A stretch of 64,000 bases of DNA from Desulfofundulus thermobenzoicus (GTDB lineage: Bacteria > Bacillota > Desulfotomaculia > Desulfotomaculales > Desulfovirgulaceae). Each line of letters starts with the position of its first letter. Position 1 is the stretch's first letter. The notes below the pieces were generated by a model. It was not told where the DNA came from and made no database searches. It saw only the letters and a list, made by a program, of their open reading frames with translations. The position numbers and the translations under genes were made by a program. The stretch lies in the NCBI RefSeq assembly GCF_009428905.1, contig NZ_WHYR01000014.1, forward strand, positions 1 through 64,000, given 5' to 3'. Shown here piece by piece: positions 42,069 to 50,797 of the stretch.

Positions 42069-43463
42069 CTACTCCCCTTTTGCACACTCTACCATTTTGC
42101 CCGGATTGAGCAGGTTGTCCGGATCCAGCGCCTGCTTGATCCGCCGCAGTACCTTAACCCCCGCATCGCCCATTTCCCAGGGTAAAAAGCGCATCTTGGC
42201 CATGCCGATGCCGTGCTCGCCGGTGAGGGTGCCGCCCAGGGACAGGGCCGCCCGGAAAATTTCGTCCACCGCCGCCCGCACCCGTTCCATTTCTTCCGCA
42301 TTGCGGCCGTCGGCCAGGATGGTGGGGTGCAGGTTGCCGTCCCCGGCATGGCCGAAGGTGCCGATGATCAGGTTGTGGCGTTTCCCGATTTCCTCCACCG
42401 CCAGCAGCATCTCCGTGATTTTGCTGCGGGGAACGGTGGCGTCCTCCAAAATGGTGGTGGGCTTACGCCGGGCCAGGGCGGGCAGGGCGGCCCGGCGGGC
42501 GGCCCACAGGCCGTCCCTCTCGGCCTCGCTGGCGGCCGTTTTCACCCACCCGTTGTTTTTGGCGATTATTTCCCTGACAATGGCCGCCTCGGACTTGACC
42601 ACCTCCGGGATACCGTCCACCTCGATGAGCAGCACGGCGGCCACATCGGTGGGCAGGCCCACATGGGCGAAGTTTTCCACCGTCTCCACGGTCACCCGGT
42701 CCATAATTTCCATGGTGGCCGGGATGACCTTCTTCTCGATGATGCCCACCACCGCATTGCCGGCGTCGGCCAGGCTGCCGAATCCCGCCAGGATGGATTC
42801 CCGGGCCTCCGGCGCCGGGATGAGGCGGACAATAATTTCCGTGATGATGCCCAGAGTACCCTCGGAGCCCACAAACAGGCGGACCATATCGTAACCGGTG
42901 ACGTTCTTCACCGTTTTGCCGCCGTAACGGACCACCTCGCCATCGGCCAGGACCACTTCCACTCCCATCACATAGTGCCTGGTTACCCCGTATTTCAGTC
43001 CCCGCAGGCCCCCGGAACACTCGGCCACACTGCCCCCCATGGTGGCGGTGGCCACCGTCCCCGGATCGGGCGGGTAAATCAAGCCGTAGGGAGCCACCGC
43101 ATCGTTCAGGTCCTGAATGATCACCCCCGGCTGCACCGTGGCCGTCAGGTTGGAGGGATCCACCTCAATAATCCGGTTCATTTTTACCGTGGTCAGGACA
43201 ATGCCGCCCTTTATGGGGACGGTGCCCCCGCTCAAGTTGGTGCCCGACCCCCGGGGGTAAACGGGCAGGCCGTACTGCCGGGCAATTTTAACCACTTTCA
43301 CCACCTGACCGGTATTCTCCGGGGTAACCACCACGTCCGGCTTCCCCTCCGGCAGGTCCGGTGTGGCGTCAAAGGAATAACAAAGCAAATCTTCCGGGCC
43401 GGTAATCACATTCTCTGCGCCCAGTTCCCGGCGCAGGGCTTCAATGGCCTGTGCGACGGACAT
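42069..43463 (-). CDS. glcD: FAD-linked glycolate/D-lactate oxidase subunit
   Basis: The 464-residue protein has the FAD_binding_4 domain (LPVYPRGSGTNLSGGTVPIK, PDPGTVATATMGGSVAECSG) and the C-terminal oxidase domain with the His motif FGHAGDGNLHPTIL and LTGEHGIGMAKMRFLPWEMG. It oxidises a 2-hydroxyacid such as glycolate or D-lactate and passes electrons to GlcF. Full length and intact. The next gene, glcF, is interrupted. In Peptococcaceae such pairs often work with ETF, but none is adjacent here. Confidence 0.92.
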   Translation of the reverse strand: MSVAQAIEALRRELGAENVITGPEDLLCYSFDATPDLPEGKPDVVVTPENTGQVVKVVKIARQYGLPVYPRGSGTNLSGGTVPIKGGIVLTTVKMNRIIEVDPSNLTATVQPGVIIQDLNDAVAPYGLIYPPDPGTVATATMGGSVAECSGGLRGLKYGVTRHYVMGVEVVLADGEVVRYGGKTVKNVTGYDMVRLFVGSEGTLGIITEIIVRLIPAPEARESILAGFGSLADAGNAVVGIIEKKVIPATMEIMDRVTVETVENFAHVGLPTDVAAVLLIEVDGIPEVVKSEAAIVREIIAKNNGWVKTAASEAERDGLWAARRAALPALARRKPTTILEDATVPRSKITEMLLAVEEIGKRHNLIIGTFGHAGDGNLHPTILADGRNAEEMERVRAAVDEIFRAALSLGGTLTGEHGIGMAKMRFLPWEMGDAGVKVLRRIKQALDPDNLLNPGKMVECAKGE

Positions 43464-43663
43464 AAACTTCCCCCCTTGAAAATAGACCGCCGGCCGTCAG
43501 ACGCCGGTCGACGGGTACGGATGAAAACAAAACCCAAATATACAGCAACCTGAAAGGGAGCTGATCCCTGATTTTGGGGTCCGACTCCATGGTCGGTTGG
43601 TCTGACCACCTTATATTAAACAACATTCTCTTTATTTTCGGAATATCCTGCTGGCTTAAAAAA

Positions 43664-43699
43664 ATCACCTCCATGGGCTATGGAGGGATTTCTCAAATA
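43664..43699 (-). terminator. Terminator after the DUF6125-like gene
   Basis: On the minus strand AAATC.CTCCAT and CATGGAG.GATTT form a hairpin with an AGCC loop, followed by TTTTT. It lies about 60 nt past the upstream gene's stop. Confidence 0.65.
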
Positions 43700-43755
43700 A
43701 ATGAACATTTCCGGTACATCAACCCATCTATAATGGCTGGTCAAACCCGGCTGAA

Positions 43756-44268
43756 TCAGTCGATCCAGAACTCCCAGGCGCAAAAATATTCTTCCGGATG
43801 TTCATCGGGCGGGCAGCAGATGCAGCGGGTTTTTATGCGCGGATCGATGGTCCGGGCAAAGCCGGAGTATTCCACCAGACCCACGGGCTTGCAGGGAAAA
43901 TCGGGCAGGTTTTTGCGCTTGCGGGCCGATTGCACCCGGCAGTCATTCATGCGGAAGATGATCCGGTTTTCATCCACGTCAATTATTTCCTGGCGGTTGA
44001 GCAGGGCGTACAGGCGGTAGCCCAGCGCCTTTTTCAAGGCCGGAATGCCCCCGTTTTCCGGGATGCCGTGCAGTTGCATGATCCGCCTGGCTTCATTGAC
44101 CGTGAACTGCTCCCAGGCCGCCGCATCGGCCCTGATGGCCGCATCCATACCATGCTCCCGCTCCACGGCCTGGAACCACAGCCCGTCGTGGGCCAGCCAC
44201 CGTTTGGCGAAATCACCCAGCACCGCCAGCAATTCTTCTCTGGTAAGGCCGGCAAATTGATTGGACAT
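43756..44268 (-). CDS. Uncharacterised cytosolic protein (DUF6125-like)
   Basis: The 170-residue protein starts MSNQFAGLTREELLAVLGDF, with GGGGAGAG upstream. It has a helical N-terminal half (AKRWLAHDGLWFQAVEREHG, NEARRIMQLHGIPENGG) and a C-terminal part with four cysteines in NDCRVQSARKRK, DFPCKPVG and TRCICCPPDEHPEEYFCAWE. I recognise the pattern from DUF6125-type proteins of anaerobic Firmicutes; the function is unknown. The cysteines could bind a metal. It lies between ispF and glcD in the accessory block. Confidence 0.6.
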   Translation of the reverse strand: MSNQFAGLTREELLAVLGDFAKRWLAHDGLWFQAVEREHGMDAAIRADAAAWEQFTVNEARRIMQLHGIPENGGIPALKKALGYRLYALLNRQEIIDVDENRIIFRMNDCRVQSARKRKNLPDFPCKPVGLVEYSGFARTIDPRIKTRCICCPPDEHPEEYFCAWEFWID

Positions 44269-44446
44269 GCTCTCTCCCCTTTTCTGAATAATTAATATAT
44301 TAATAAAATTATACCACACCCTGGGTACAGGTGTGGAAATTATTTTTCCACCTTTCATTATTTAAAACCGTCGCCGACCATCCCGGATGCCAGTGGTCTA
44401 AAGGGAAACAATATTAAAGGGGACCTCAGATGTCCGGCAACCCTTT

Positions 44447-44953
44447 TCACCGACGGAAGCAGTTATTCCCGGGGACAACCTGACCGGGGATTATGGTACA
44501 AACGGCATAAGCCGCCATCCCCTGGCCACTGCCGGTAAAGCCCAGCCCTTCGGTGGTGGTGGCTTTTACATTTACCCGCTCCTCCGCCACACCCAGAACA
44601 CGGGCCATGTTCGCCCGCATCCCGGGAATAAAGCCGGCCAGCCGGGGGGCCTGGGCCACAATCACGGCGTCGATGTTGTTAACCGCAAAGCCCCCGGCGG
44701 CCAGTAAACGCCCCACCCGTTCCAGGAGCAAAAGGCTGGATATGCCGGCATACCGGGGATCGTTATCGGGAAAGTGGCAGCCGATGTCCCCCAGCCCGGC
44801 CGCCCCCAAAAGGGCATCCATGACGGCGTGCACCAGCACATCGGCATCGGAGTGCCCGTCCAGCCCCCGGTCGAAGGGTATGGTAACACCCCCCAGCACC
44901 AGCGGCCTGCCGGCCACCAGCCGGTGCACGTCATAACCGAAACCCACCCGCAA
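44447..44953 (-). CDS. ispF: 2-C-methyl-D-erythritol 2,4-cyclodiphosphate synthase
   Basis: The 168-residue protein has MRVGFGYDVHRLVAGRPLVL with the zinc ligands Asp8 and His10, LDGHSDADVLVHAVMDALLG with the third ligand, and VNVKATTTEGLGFTGSGQGM. It makes the cyclic diphosphate of the MEP isoprenoid pathway. TTG start behind AGGAGG. It has a C-terminal extension (PGQVVPGNNCFRR) slightly longer than usual. It follows ispD, from which repeat units separate it. Confidence 0.95.
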   Translation of the reverse strand: MRVGFGYDVHRLVAGRPLVLGGVTIPFDRGLDGHSDADVLVHAVMDALLGAAGLGDIGCHFPDNDPRYAGISSLLLLERVGRLLAAGGFAVNNIDAVIVAQAPRLAGFIPGMRANMARVLGVAEERVNVKATTTEGLGFTGSGQGMAAYAVCTIIPGQVVPGNNCFRR

Positions 44954-44972
44954 AGTTTAAACCTCCTTAGCG

Positions 44973-45096
44973 CGTGTCAGGCGTGTCAGGGGACGGCGTG
45001 TCAGGGGACGGTTCCTTGACACGAAAGCTAGCATGTGTCAGGGGACGGTTCCTTGACACGAAAGCTAGTGTGTCAGAGAACCGTCCCCTGACACAG
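44973..45096. repeat. Cluster of GTGTCAG/CTGACAC repeat units between ispF and ispD
   Basis: Several partial and full units occur: GTGTCAGGGGACGGTTCCTT followed by GACAC, with CGAAAGCTAG between repeats, and an inverted unit at 45069-45096. The first units encode the last residues and stop of ispD. Confidence 0.85.
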
Positions 45097-45820
45097 GGCT
45101 GCCGCTTTTGATCTGCACCGAGCCGTTTTCCGGGCTGCAGCGCAGCAGGGCTTCGGCCACGGCCAGATCTTCGGGTGTGGTAATCTTGATATTACGGTAG
45201 GAGCCGGGGACCAGTTTCACCGGCCGGCCCATGGCTTCCACCAGAGAAGCGTCGTCGGTGGCGGTTATTTTCTCTTCCCGCGCCCGTTGGTGGGCCTCCA
45301 CCAGCAGCGCATAATGAAAAGCCTGGGGGGTCTGGGCCAGCCACAGGGAATCCCGGGGCAGGGTGCGGGCCGCAAATTCATCCGGACCGGCCTGTTTCAC
45401 CGTGTCTTTTACGGGCACGGCGGCGATAGCCGCCCCCCACCGGGCGGCCGCTTCGGCCACCCTTTCCACCAGGCCCGTATAAACCAGGGGACGGGCACCG
45501 TCGTGCACCAGCACCACCGCCGTTTCCCGGGGCAGGGCCAGCAGACCGTTGAAGACCGACTCCTGCCGACTCCCGCCCCCCGCCACCACGCTAAGCAGCT
45601 TGCGACAAAACCACTGCTGCCGGGCCATGTTATTGAAGCGTTCTACATCATCCCGCCCAGCCACCAGCACATAGCCCTTTACCGGTACGGCCCGCTCAAA
45701 AACCTGCAGGCTGCGGGCCAGCACGGGAATACCGCCCAAAGGCAGGAGCTGTTTGTTAATTCCCTGACCCATGCGCAAGCTGCGGCCAGCGGCCACTATA
45801 ACGGCAAAGAGGTTATCCAA
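45065..45820 (-). CDS. ispD: 2-C-methyl-D-erythritol 4-phosphate cytidylyltransferase
   Basis: The 251-residue protein has the nucleotide-binding start FAVIVAAGRSLRMGQGINKQ, VLVHDGARPLV, PVKDTVKQAG, LWLAQTPQAFHYALL and TDDASLVEAMG. It makes CDP-methylerythritol. The TTG start lies behind GGGGTGA. The C-terminal PVSGDGSLTH and the stop are encoded by a repeat unit, so the native end was probably replaced. A 37-bp copy of its start region is found upstream at 45971-46007, across a repeat cluster. Confidence 0.94.
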   Translation of the reverse strand: MDNLFAVIVAAGRSLRMGQGINKQLLPLGGIPVLARSLQVFERAVPVKGYVLVAGRDDVERFNNMARQQWFCRKLLSVVAGGGSRQESVFNGLLALPRETAVVLVHDGARPLVYTGLVERVAEAAARWGAAIAAVPVKDTVKQAGPDEFAARTLPRDSLWLAQTPQAFHYALLVEAHQRAREEKITATDDASLVEAMGRPVKLVPGSYRNIKITTPEDLAVAEALLRCSPENGSVQIKSGSPVSGDGSLTH

Positions 45821-46007
45821 GCATATTCACCCCGTTGCATGTATCAAACCGACATAAAGAAACCGTCCCCTGACACACTCCTGTGTCAAGGAACCGTCCC
45901 CTGACACACTGACACACTGTGCATGTGTCAAGGAACCGTCCCCTGACACACTATCCCCTGACACACTGTGACGGCAAAGAGGTTATCCAAGTACATTCAC
46001 CCCGTTG
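45801..46007. repeat. Repeat cluster flanked by a 37-bp duplication of the ispD start
   Basis: 45801-45837 and 45971-46007 are the same sequence with two mismatches and include the ispD start codon and its first codons. Between them (about 45858-45969) are three copies of the AACCGTCCCCTGACACA unit. The same topology (truncated 5' copy, repeats, full gene) is seen at 27793-28621. Confidence 0.85.
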
Positions 46008-47122
46008 TAGCGGGCGTTCCCGGTCTCTCCCCGGCGTTCCTGACGGGGTTTGGCAAAGATCATCCGCCCGGCCGCGGTTTGCAGTACGCTGGTAACCATG
46101 ACGCTGATGGTTTGACCCATATACTTTTTGCCTCCATCCACCACAATCATGGTACCGTCGTCCAGGTAACCCACGCCCTGGCCGGCCTCCTTGCCGTCCC
46201 GCACCACCTGCACGGTCATTTCCTCGCCGGGGAGCACCACCGGCTTGATGGCATTGGCCAGTTCGTTGATGTTCAGCACCTTAACGCCGTGCAGTTCGGC
46301 CACCTTGTTCAGGTTGAAATCGTTGGTCATAATCTTGGCCCCCAGGCGCTGGGCCAGTTTCACCAGCTTGGAATCCACCTCGGCCACGTCGTCCAGGCCG
46401 CGCACGTTATCCAGGATCTGCACCTTCACGGCGGAATCCTTGCGCATCTGGTTCAAAATATCCAGCCCCCGCCGGCCGCGATTGCGCTTCAAGACGTCGG
46501 GAGAATCGGCAATATGCCGCAACTCCTCCAGGACAAAGGCCGGAACCAGCAATGTCCCCTCGATAAAACCGCTTTCACACAGGTCGGCAATACGGCCGTC
46601 GATAATCACGCTGGTATCCAGGAGCTTTAAATTATTGGGGCGGGCTTCCCCCCTGGGTGCTTTTTCCTTGCCAAACCGGGGCAGGCTGCTGAACAAACCC
46701 AGCAACTCCTCCCTTTTTTTCACGCCAATGCTCATACCCAGGTAACCCAGCAAAAGGGTGCCCAGAAACCAGACCAGCTTGCCCACGGGCCCCAGAACAA
46801 AGAGGATAGACCCCAGCAAATTAGCAATTATGAGTCCAATAATCAGTCCCACGGAACCCATGACCAGATCATGGGTGGGGGTTTTTTGCAAATACTGCTC
46901 CAGGAGGGTGGTCAGCCGCAGCGCCCCCCGGATAATGGGGCGACCCAGCACCAGCCCCAGCACCAGGCCCACCAGCGCCCCCAGGGCGATCATGCCCAAT
47001 CTCAGCTGGGGTATTCCGGCCGGAATAGGGATGAGGGCTCTATCCAGCAAATAAAGGCCGGTATAAAAGCCGGCGGCCGTAAATAGAGCAATCAGCAGAA
47101 AAAAAATAATCCGCCTGACCAT
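45983..47122 (-). CDS. yacL: PIN/TRAM domain membrane protein (YacL family)
   Basis: The 379-residue protein has four N-terminal membrane segments (about 1-120), a PIN nuclease domain (LLDTSVIIDGRIADLCESGF, VPAFVLEELRHIADSPDVLK, GAKIMTNDFNLNKVAELHGV) and a C-terminal TRAM domain (PGEEMTVQVVRDGKEAGQGV, GTMIVVDGGKKY). It is the membrane-anchored homologue of YacL. Position after carD and disA is conserved. The 3' end overlaps the duplicated ispD start copy. Confidence 0.93.
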   Translation of the reverse strand: MVRRIIFFLLIALFTAAGFYTGLYLLDRALIPIPAGIPQLRLGMIALGALVGLVLGLVLGRPIIRGALRLTTLLEQYLQKTPTHDLVMGSVGLIIGLIIANLLGSILFVLGPVGKLVWFLGTLLLGYLGMSIGVKKREELLGLFSSLPRFGKEKAPRGEARPNNLKLLDTSVIIDGRIADLCESGFIEGTLLVPAFVLEELRHIADSPDVLKRNRGRRGLDILNQMRKDSAVKVQILDNVRGLDDVAEVDSKLVKLAQRLGAKIMTNDFNLNKVAELHGVKVLNINELANAIKPVVLPGEEMTVQVVRDGKEAGQGVGYLDDGTMIVVDGGKKYMGQTISVMVTSVLQTAAGRMIFAKPRQERRGETGNARYNGVNVLG

Positions 47123-47228
47123 TTTTTCACCTCCTTCCTCCAGGTATTATTTACAGGAAAGACATTTATATTATAGTGCCTGTAACGGTATACTTCAACC
47201 AATAAAATGGAGATTCTTACCTGTTCGA

Positions 47229-47262
47229 AAAAAAATACGCCAGTTTAGTGGCGTATTTTTTA
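47229..47262 (-). terminator. Intrinsic terminator directly after carD
   Basis: AATACGCCA and TGGCGTATT flank a 6-nt loop, with A-rich and T-rich sides, so it could act in both directions. On the minus strand it starts at the carD stop and is followed by TTTTTT. Confidence 0.85.
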
Positions 47263-47736
47263 AGCGAGGGCACTGTCAACCATTGATTGGGCCTTTTCTT
47301 CCTCCAGTTCGGTGGCCAGGGCCAGCTCGCTGATCAGTATCTGGCGGGCATTTTCCAGCATCTTTCTTTCACCGGAAGAAAGCCCCTTTTCCTTATCCCG
47401 CTTGATCAAGTTGCGGACCACTTCGGCCACTTCGTAAATATCACCGGTCCGTATCTTTTCCAGGTTGGCCCGGTAACGGCGGTTCCAGTTGGAAGACATG
47501 GGCTTTCCCTTTTCCCGGAGAATATGCATCACTTTTTGAACGCCTGCCCCGTCGATAACCTCGCGCAGGCCCACCTCCCGGCAGTTGGCAATGGGAATCA
47601 TCACCTTCATGTCACCCACGGGCAAGCGCAGGATGTAATACTGCCTCTTTTCCCCCAGGACTTCCTTTTCCTCGATGGCTTCGATGATCCCCGCCCCGTG
47701 CATGGGGTACACGACCTTATCACCAATTTTAAACAA
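47260..47736 (-). CDS. carD: CarD-like transcriptional regulator
   Basis: The 158-residue protein has the N-terminal RNA-polymerase-interacting domain MFKIGDKVVYPMHGAGIIEA and a helical C-terminal DNA-binding part (MSSNWNRRYRANLEKIRTGD, RDKEKGLSSGERKMLENARQ). CarD/CdnL proteins stabilise open complexes at promoters for rRNA and ribosomal genes. Two sigma-A promoters stand upstream and a terminator follows its stop. Confidence 0.92.
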   Translation of the reverse strand: MFKIGDKVVYPMHGAGIIEAIEEKEVLGEKRQYYILRLPVGDMKVMIPIANCREVGLREVIDGAGVQKVMHILREKGKPMSSNWNRRYRANLEKIRTGDIYEVAEVVRNLIKRDKEKGLSSGERKMLENARQILISELALATELEEEKAQSMVDSALA

Positions 47737-47771
47737 CGCCGGACCCCCTTAACCAAAACTATACGTCTTTA

Positions 47772-47838
47772 AGTATAGCACAATCTCCGGCCATTGTCAA
47801 CAAGCTAATATTTTAGCATAGCTGCCATACGGTGTCAA
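47772..47838 (-). promoter_or_regulatory. Two tandem sigma-A promoters before carD
   Basis: Proximal: TTGACA 47795-47800 and TATACT 47772-47777, 17 nt apart. Distal: TTGACA 47833-47838 and TAAAAT 47810-47815, also 17 nt apart. Both point to carD, whose start is at 47736. Confidence 0.8.
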
Positions 47839-47943
47839 CAATATTTTTTTAATTTATTTTTTTCCTGTAACCTGCAGGAAGAGCGGCCTGGGCTTTTCTT
47901 CTACAGTTTTTGTCATTTTTCGCCCCTTTCATAATTTGCAAAT

Positions 47944-47985
47944 CGGGAAAAAAAGGCGCGAGCTTGTGTGCTCACGCCCTTACGT
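47944..47985 (-). terminator. Terminator after disA
   Basis: On the minus strand GGCGTGAGC and GCTCGCGCC enclose ACACAA and are followed by TTTTTTT. It overlaps the disA stop region. Confidence 0.8.
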
Positions 47986-49053
47986 GTGTCTTTCCTGAAT
48001 CAGTTGTTCCCGGTAACGGGCCAGGCCTTCTTTAATGGAGCGGGCACGCACTTCTCCGATACCTTCCACTGCGTCCAGCTCTTCAATGGAGGCCTCCAGA
48101 ATCCTTTTCAGGGAACCAAACTCCTTGACCAGATTTTCAATGACGGGCAGGGGCAGGCGGGGAATTTTGTCCAGAATACGGTAACCCCGCGGGTAAACGG
48201 CCTGGTCCAGAATGCTGGTACTGCCGGGAAAGCCCAGCGCCCGGGCAATCAGGGACAGGTCCAGCAGGTCTTCCGCCGGCCAGCTGTTGATCATGGCCAG
48301 AATGCTGGTGGGTGGTTTATCCCCCGGAGTGGCATAATCCCGGATGGCCAGCAGTCCTTCGTGCTCCACCCCGGTGACCAGTTCCTCCAGCTGCATGGTA
48401 ATCAGCCGTCCCTCCACACCCAGCTCACAGATGTATTTCTCGATTTCCTTCACCACCCGCAGAACCATCTCCACCCTCTGGATGGTCCGGGTCACATCAA
48501 AAAGGGTCACGGCCTCATCCAGCTCCAGGATGGAAAGTTCCGTCACCACCCGGTCCAGCACCGAACGGTATTTTTCCAGGGTCTGGAGGGCCTGGTTGGC
48601 CTTGGCCAGAATCACCCCCACATCCCGGAGCACATATTTGAGATTGCCCTTATAAACGGTAATGACACTGCGGCGCTGGGAAATGGAAATCACCAGCGCG
48701 CCCGTCTGTTTGGCCACCCGTTCGGCGGTGCGGTGCCGGATACCCGTCTCGCTGGAAGGGATGCTCAAATTGGGGATCAACTGGGTATTGGCGGCCAGAA
48801 TGCGTTTGGCGTCGGCGCTTAAAATTATGGCCCCGTCCATCTTGGCCAGCTCATAAAGGTTGGCTGGAGAAAACTCGGCGTTGACGGCAAACCCCCCCTC
48901 GGAAATCTCCAGCACCTCGGGGGAATCGCCGATCACAATCAACCCCCCTGTTTTCGCCCGCAGGATATTTTCCAGACCCTCCCGCAGGGGCGTGCCCGGC
49001 GCCACCGCCCGCAGCACCTGCAACAACCTGTCTTCCACCCGTTCCTCCTTCAA
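47980..49053 (-). CDS. disA: DNA integrity scanning protein, diadenylate cyclase
   Basis: The 357-residue protein has the DAC domain with the catalytic motifs [13 protein letters not shown] and [20 protein letters not shown], a linker helical domain, and a C-terminal HhH region ([20 protein letters not shown]). It makes c-di-AMP and scans DNA in sporulating Firmicutes. It lies in the canonical radA-disA order. The start is not certain to a few codons. Confidence 0.96.
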   Translation of the reverse strand: MKEERVEDRLLQVLRAVAPGTPLREGLENILRAKTGGLIVIGDSPEVLEISEGGFAVNAEFSPANLYELAKMDGAIILSADAKRILAANTQLIPNLSIPSSETGIRHRTAERVAKQTGALVISISQRRSVITVYKGNLKYVLRDVGVILAKANQALQTLEKYRSVLDRVVTELSILELDEAVTLFDVTRTIQRVEMVLRVVKEIEKYICELGVEGRLITMQLEELVTGVEHEGLLAIRDYATPGDKPPTSILAMINSWPAEDLLDLSLIARALGFPGSTSILDQAVYPRGYRILDKIPRLPLPVIENLVKEFGSLKRILEASIEELDAVEGIGEVRARSIKEGLARYREQLIQERHT

Positions 49054-49184
49054 GGTTTCACCACTCCAAAGACCAGTCCTTTCGCTGTGAAGACCGGCCG
49101 TTTAAAGGCCGTTTTCATCAGGAACAACCGTTTTTGTTACTTTTAATATCGTACCAAATTGCTACGGTCTATACCCCGCAGGTA

Positions 49185-49205
49185 AAAAGGGGACAGGCTA
49201 CTTTT
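49185..49205. repeat. Short interspersed inverted repeat between disA and radA
   Basis: AAAAAGGGGACAGGCTACTT lies between the genes with TAAAAAGG and TTTTTC flanks. It resembles the other AAAAGGGGAC-type units. Confidence 0.45.
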
Positions 49206-49293
49206 TCTACCATCTGCCCCAAATAAATTAATAACTTTGTGGCCGGCACATTCCAAATAAATTTCTCTCCACCAGGTTTTAATGCCTTTCGTA

Positions 49294-50658
49294 TCAACCC
49301 AGGACCAGCTCTATGGCTTCACTCAAGGTTTCCGCCCCCAGCACCTGCATGGTTCCCATCCGGACCTGATCCACCCGGGCCAGATTGGTGCGGGGCACCA
49401 GACACCGGGCAAAACCCAGCTGTGCCGCCTCCTGCAGGCGCTTTTGTATGCCCGTGACCGGGCGCAGTTCACCGGTCAGGCCGATTTCCCCCGCCACCGC
49501 CAGGCGGGTATCCACGGGACGGTCCCGGAAACTGGAGGCCAGGGCCACCGCCACTCCCAGGTCCACCGCCGGCTCTAAAAGGCGCACCCCGCCCACGGCA
49601 TTGACATAGACATCGTAATTGCCCAGGTGCAGCCCCACCCGCTTTTCCAGCACGGCACAAACCAGCATCACCCGGTTGTAGTCCACCCCGGCCGTCATCC
49701 GCCGGGGTGTGCCGAACCCGGTGGGGGAAGCCAGGGCCTGTATCTCCACCAGCAGGGGCCTGGTCCCCTCCAGGGTGGGCACCACCACCGCCCCGGGCAC
49801 CGGCCCGGCGTGATGGGGGGTGATAAACAGGGAGGACGGGTTGTTCACCTCCATCAAACCGCTGTCCCGCATTTCGAAAACACCGATTTCATTGGTAGAA
49901 CCGAAGCGGTTTTTCACCCCGCGCAGGATACGGAAGGACTGATGTCTCTCCCCTTCAAAGTAAAGGACCGTGTCCACCATATGTTCCAGCACCCGGGGGC
50001 CGGCCAAAAGGCCCTCCTTGGTCACATGGCCCACCAGAAAAACGGCTATGCCCGTGCTTTTAGCCAGGCGCATGAGCTGGACGGTGCACTCCCGCACCTG
50101 TCCCACGCTGCCCGGAGCGGAAGACAGATCGGGCCTGTAGATGGTCTGGATGGAATCCACCACCACCAGGGCCGGGTGCAGGGATAGAATACTTTCTTCC
50201 ACCAGATCGAGGTTGGTCTGGGCCAATAGATATAGTTCCGGGGATTCCACCCCCAGGCGGCAGGCCCGCAGGCGCACCTGGGGCAGGGATTCTTCACCGG
50301 TGACGTAGAGCACCGTCCGGCCGCTGCCGGCAACACCCCGGGCCACCTGCAGCAGAAGGGTGGATTTGCCGATGCCCGGATCTCCCCCCAGCAACACCAG
50401 GGAGGCCGGCACCACCCCGCCGCCCAGCACCCGGTCCAGTTCGGCCATGCCCGTGGTGAAACGCTCTTCTTTCTCCAGTGAAACACTGGTAATGGGCACG
50501 GCCGGCTCGGCCGGGGCACTGCCCGCCGGGGGCCGGCTTCCCCCGGAAACCATTTCCTCCACCAGGGTGTTCCAGGCGCCGCACTGGGGACAGCGGCCCA
50601 GCCAGCGGGGGGTGCGGTGCCCGCACTCCTGGCAGTAAAAACGGGTTTTACCGGCCAT
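49294..50658 (-). CDS. radA: DNA repair protein RadA
   Basis: The 454-residue protein starts MAGKTRFYCQECGHRTPRWL with a C4 zinc finger (CQECGHR and CPQCGAW), then Walker A (GGDPGIGKST), the RadA motif KNRFGSTNEIGVFEM and a C-terminal Lon-protease-like domain (VYVNAVGGVRLLEPAVDLGV). ATG at 50658 follows GGGAGAAAAG. It is a branch-migrating helicase in recombination. The DNA encoding the finger lies downstream of clpC as usual. Confidence 0.96.
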   Translation of the reverse strand: MAGKTRFYCQECGHRTPRWLGRCPQCGAWNTLVEEMVSGGSRPPAGSAPAEPAVPITSVSLEKEERFTTGMAELDRVLGGGVVPASLVLLGGDPGIGKSTLLLQVARGVAGSGRTVLYVTGEESLPQVRLRACRLGVESPELYLLAQTNLDLVEESILSLHPALVVVDSIQTIYRPDLSSAPGSVGQVRECTVQLMRLAKSTGIAVFLVGHVTKEGLLAGPRVLEHMVDTVLYFEGERHQSFRILRGVKNRFGSTNEIGVFEMRDSGLMEVNNPSSLFITPHHAGPVPGAVVVPTLEGTRPLLVEIQALASPTGFGTPRRMTAGVDYNRVMLVCAVLEKRVGLHLGNYDVYVNAVGGVRLLEPAVDLGVAVALASSFRDRPVDTRLAVAGEIGLTGELRPVTGIQKRLQEAAQLGFARCLVPRTNLARVDQVRMGTMQVLGAETLSEAIELVLG

Positions 50659-50797
50659 GGCTTTTCTCCCATATTTTTTACATAGTATAACATTTCTCAG
50701 TGAGTTTTTAAAGATTAACAGCTTGAATAGGAAAAGAGGTACGGAAAACCCGCACCCCCGGTGGATCGGTGAAAGTCTGGTTGTCTTTATTGAAACT

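Noticed and set aside
42213-43553. A 446-codon plus-strand open frame over glcD
   Set aside because: Antisense to a clear FAD-linked oxidase; low-complexity His/Gly-rich translation.
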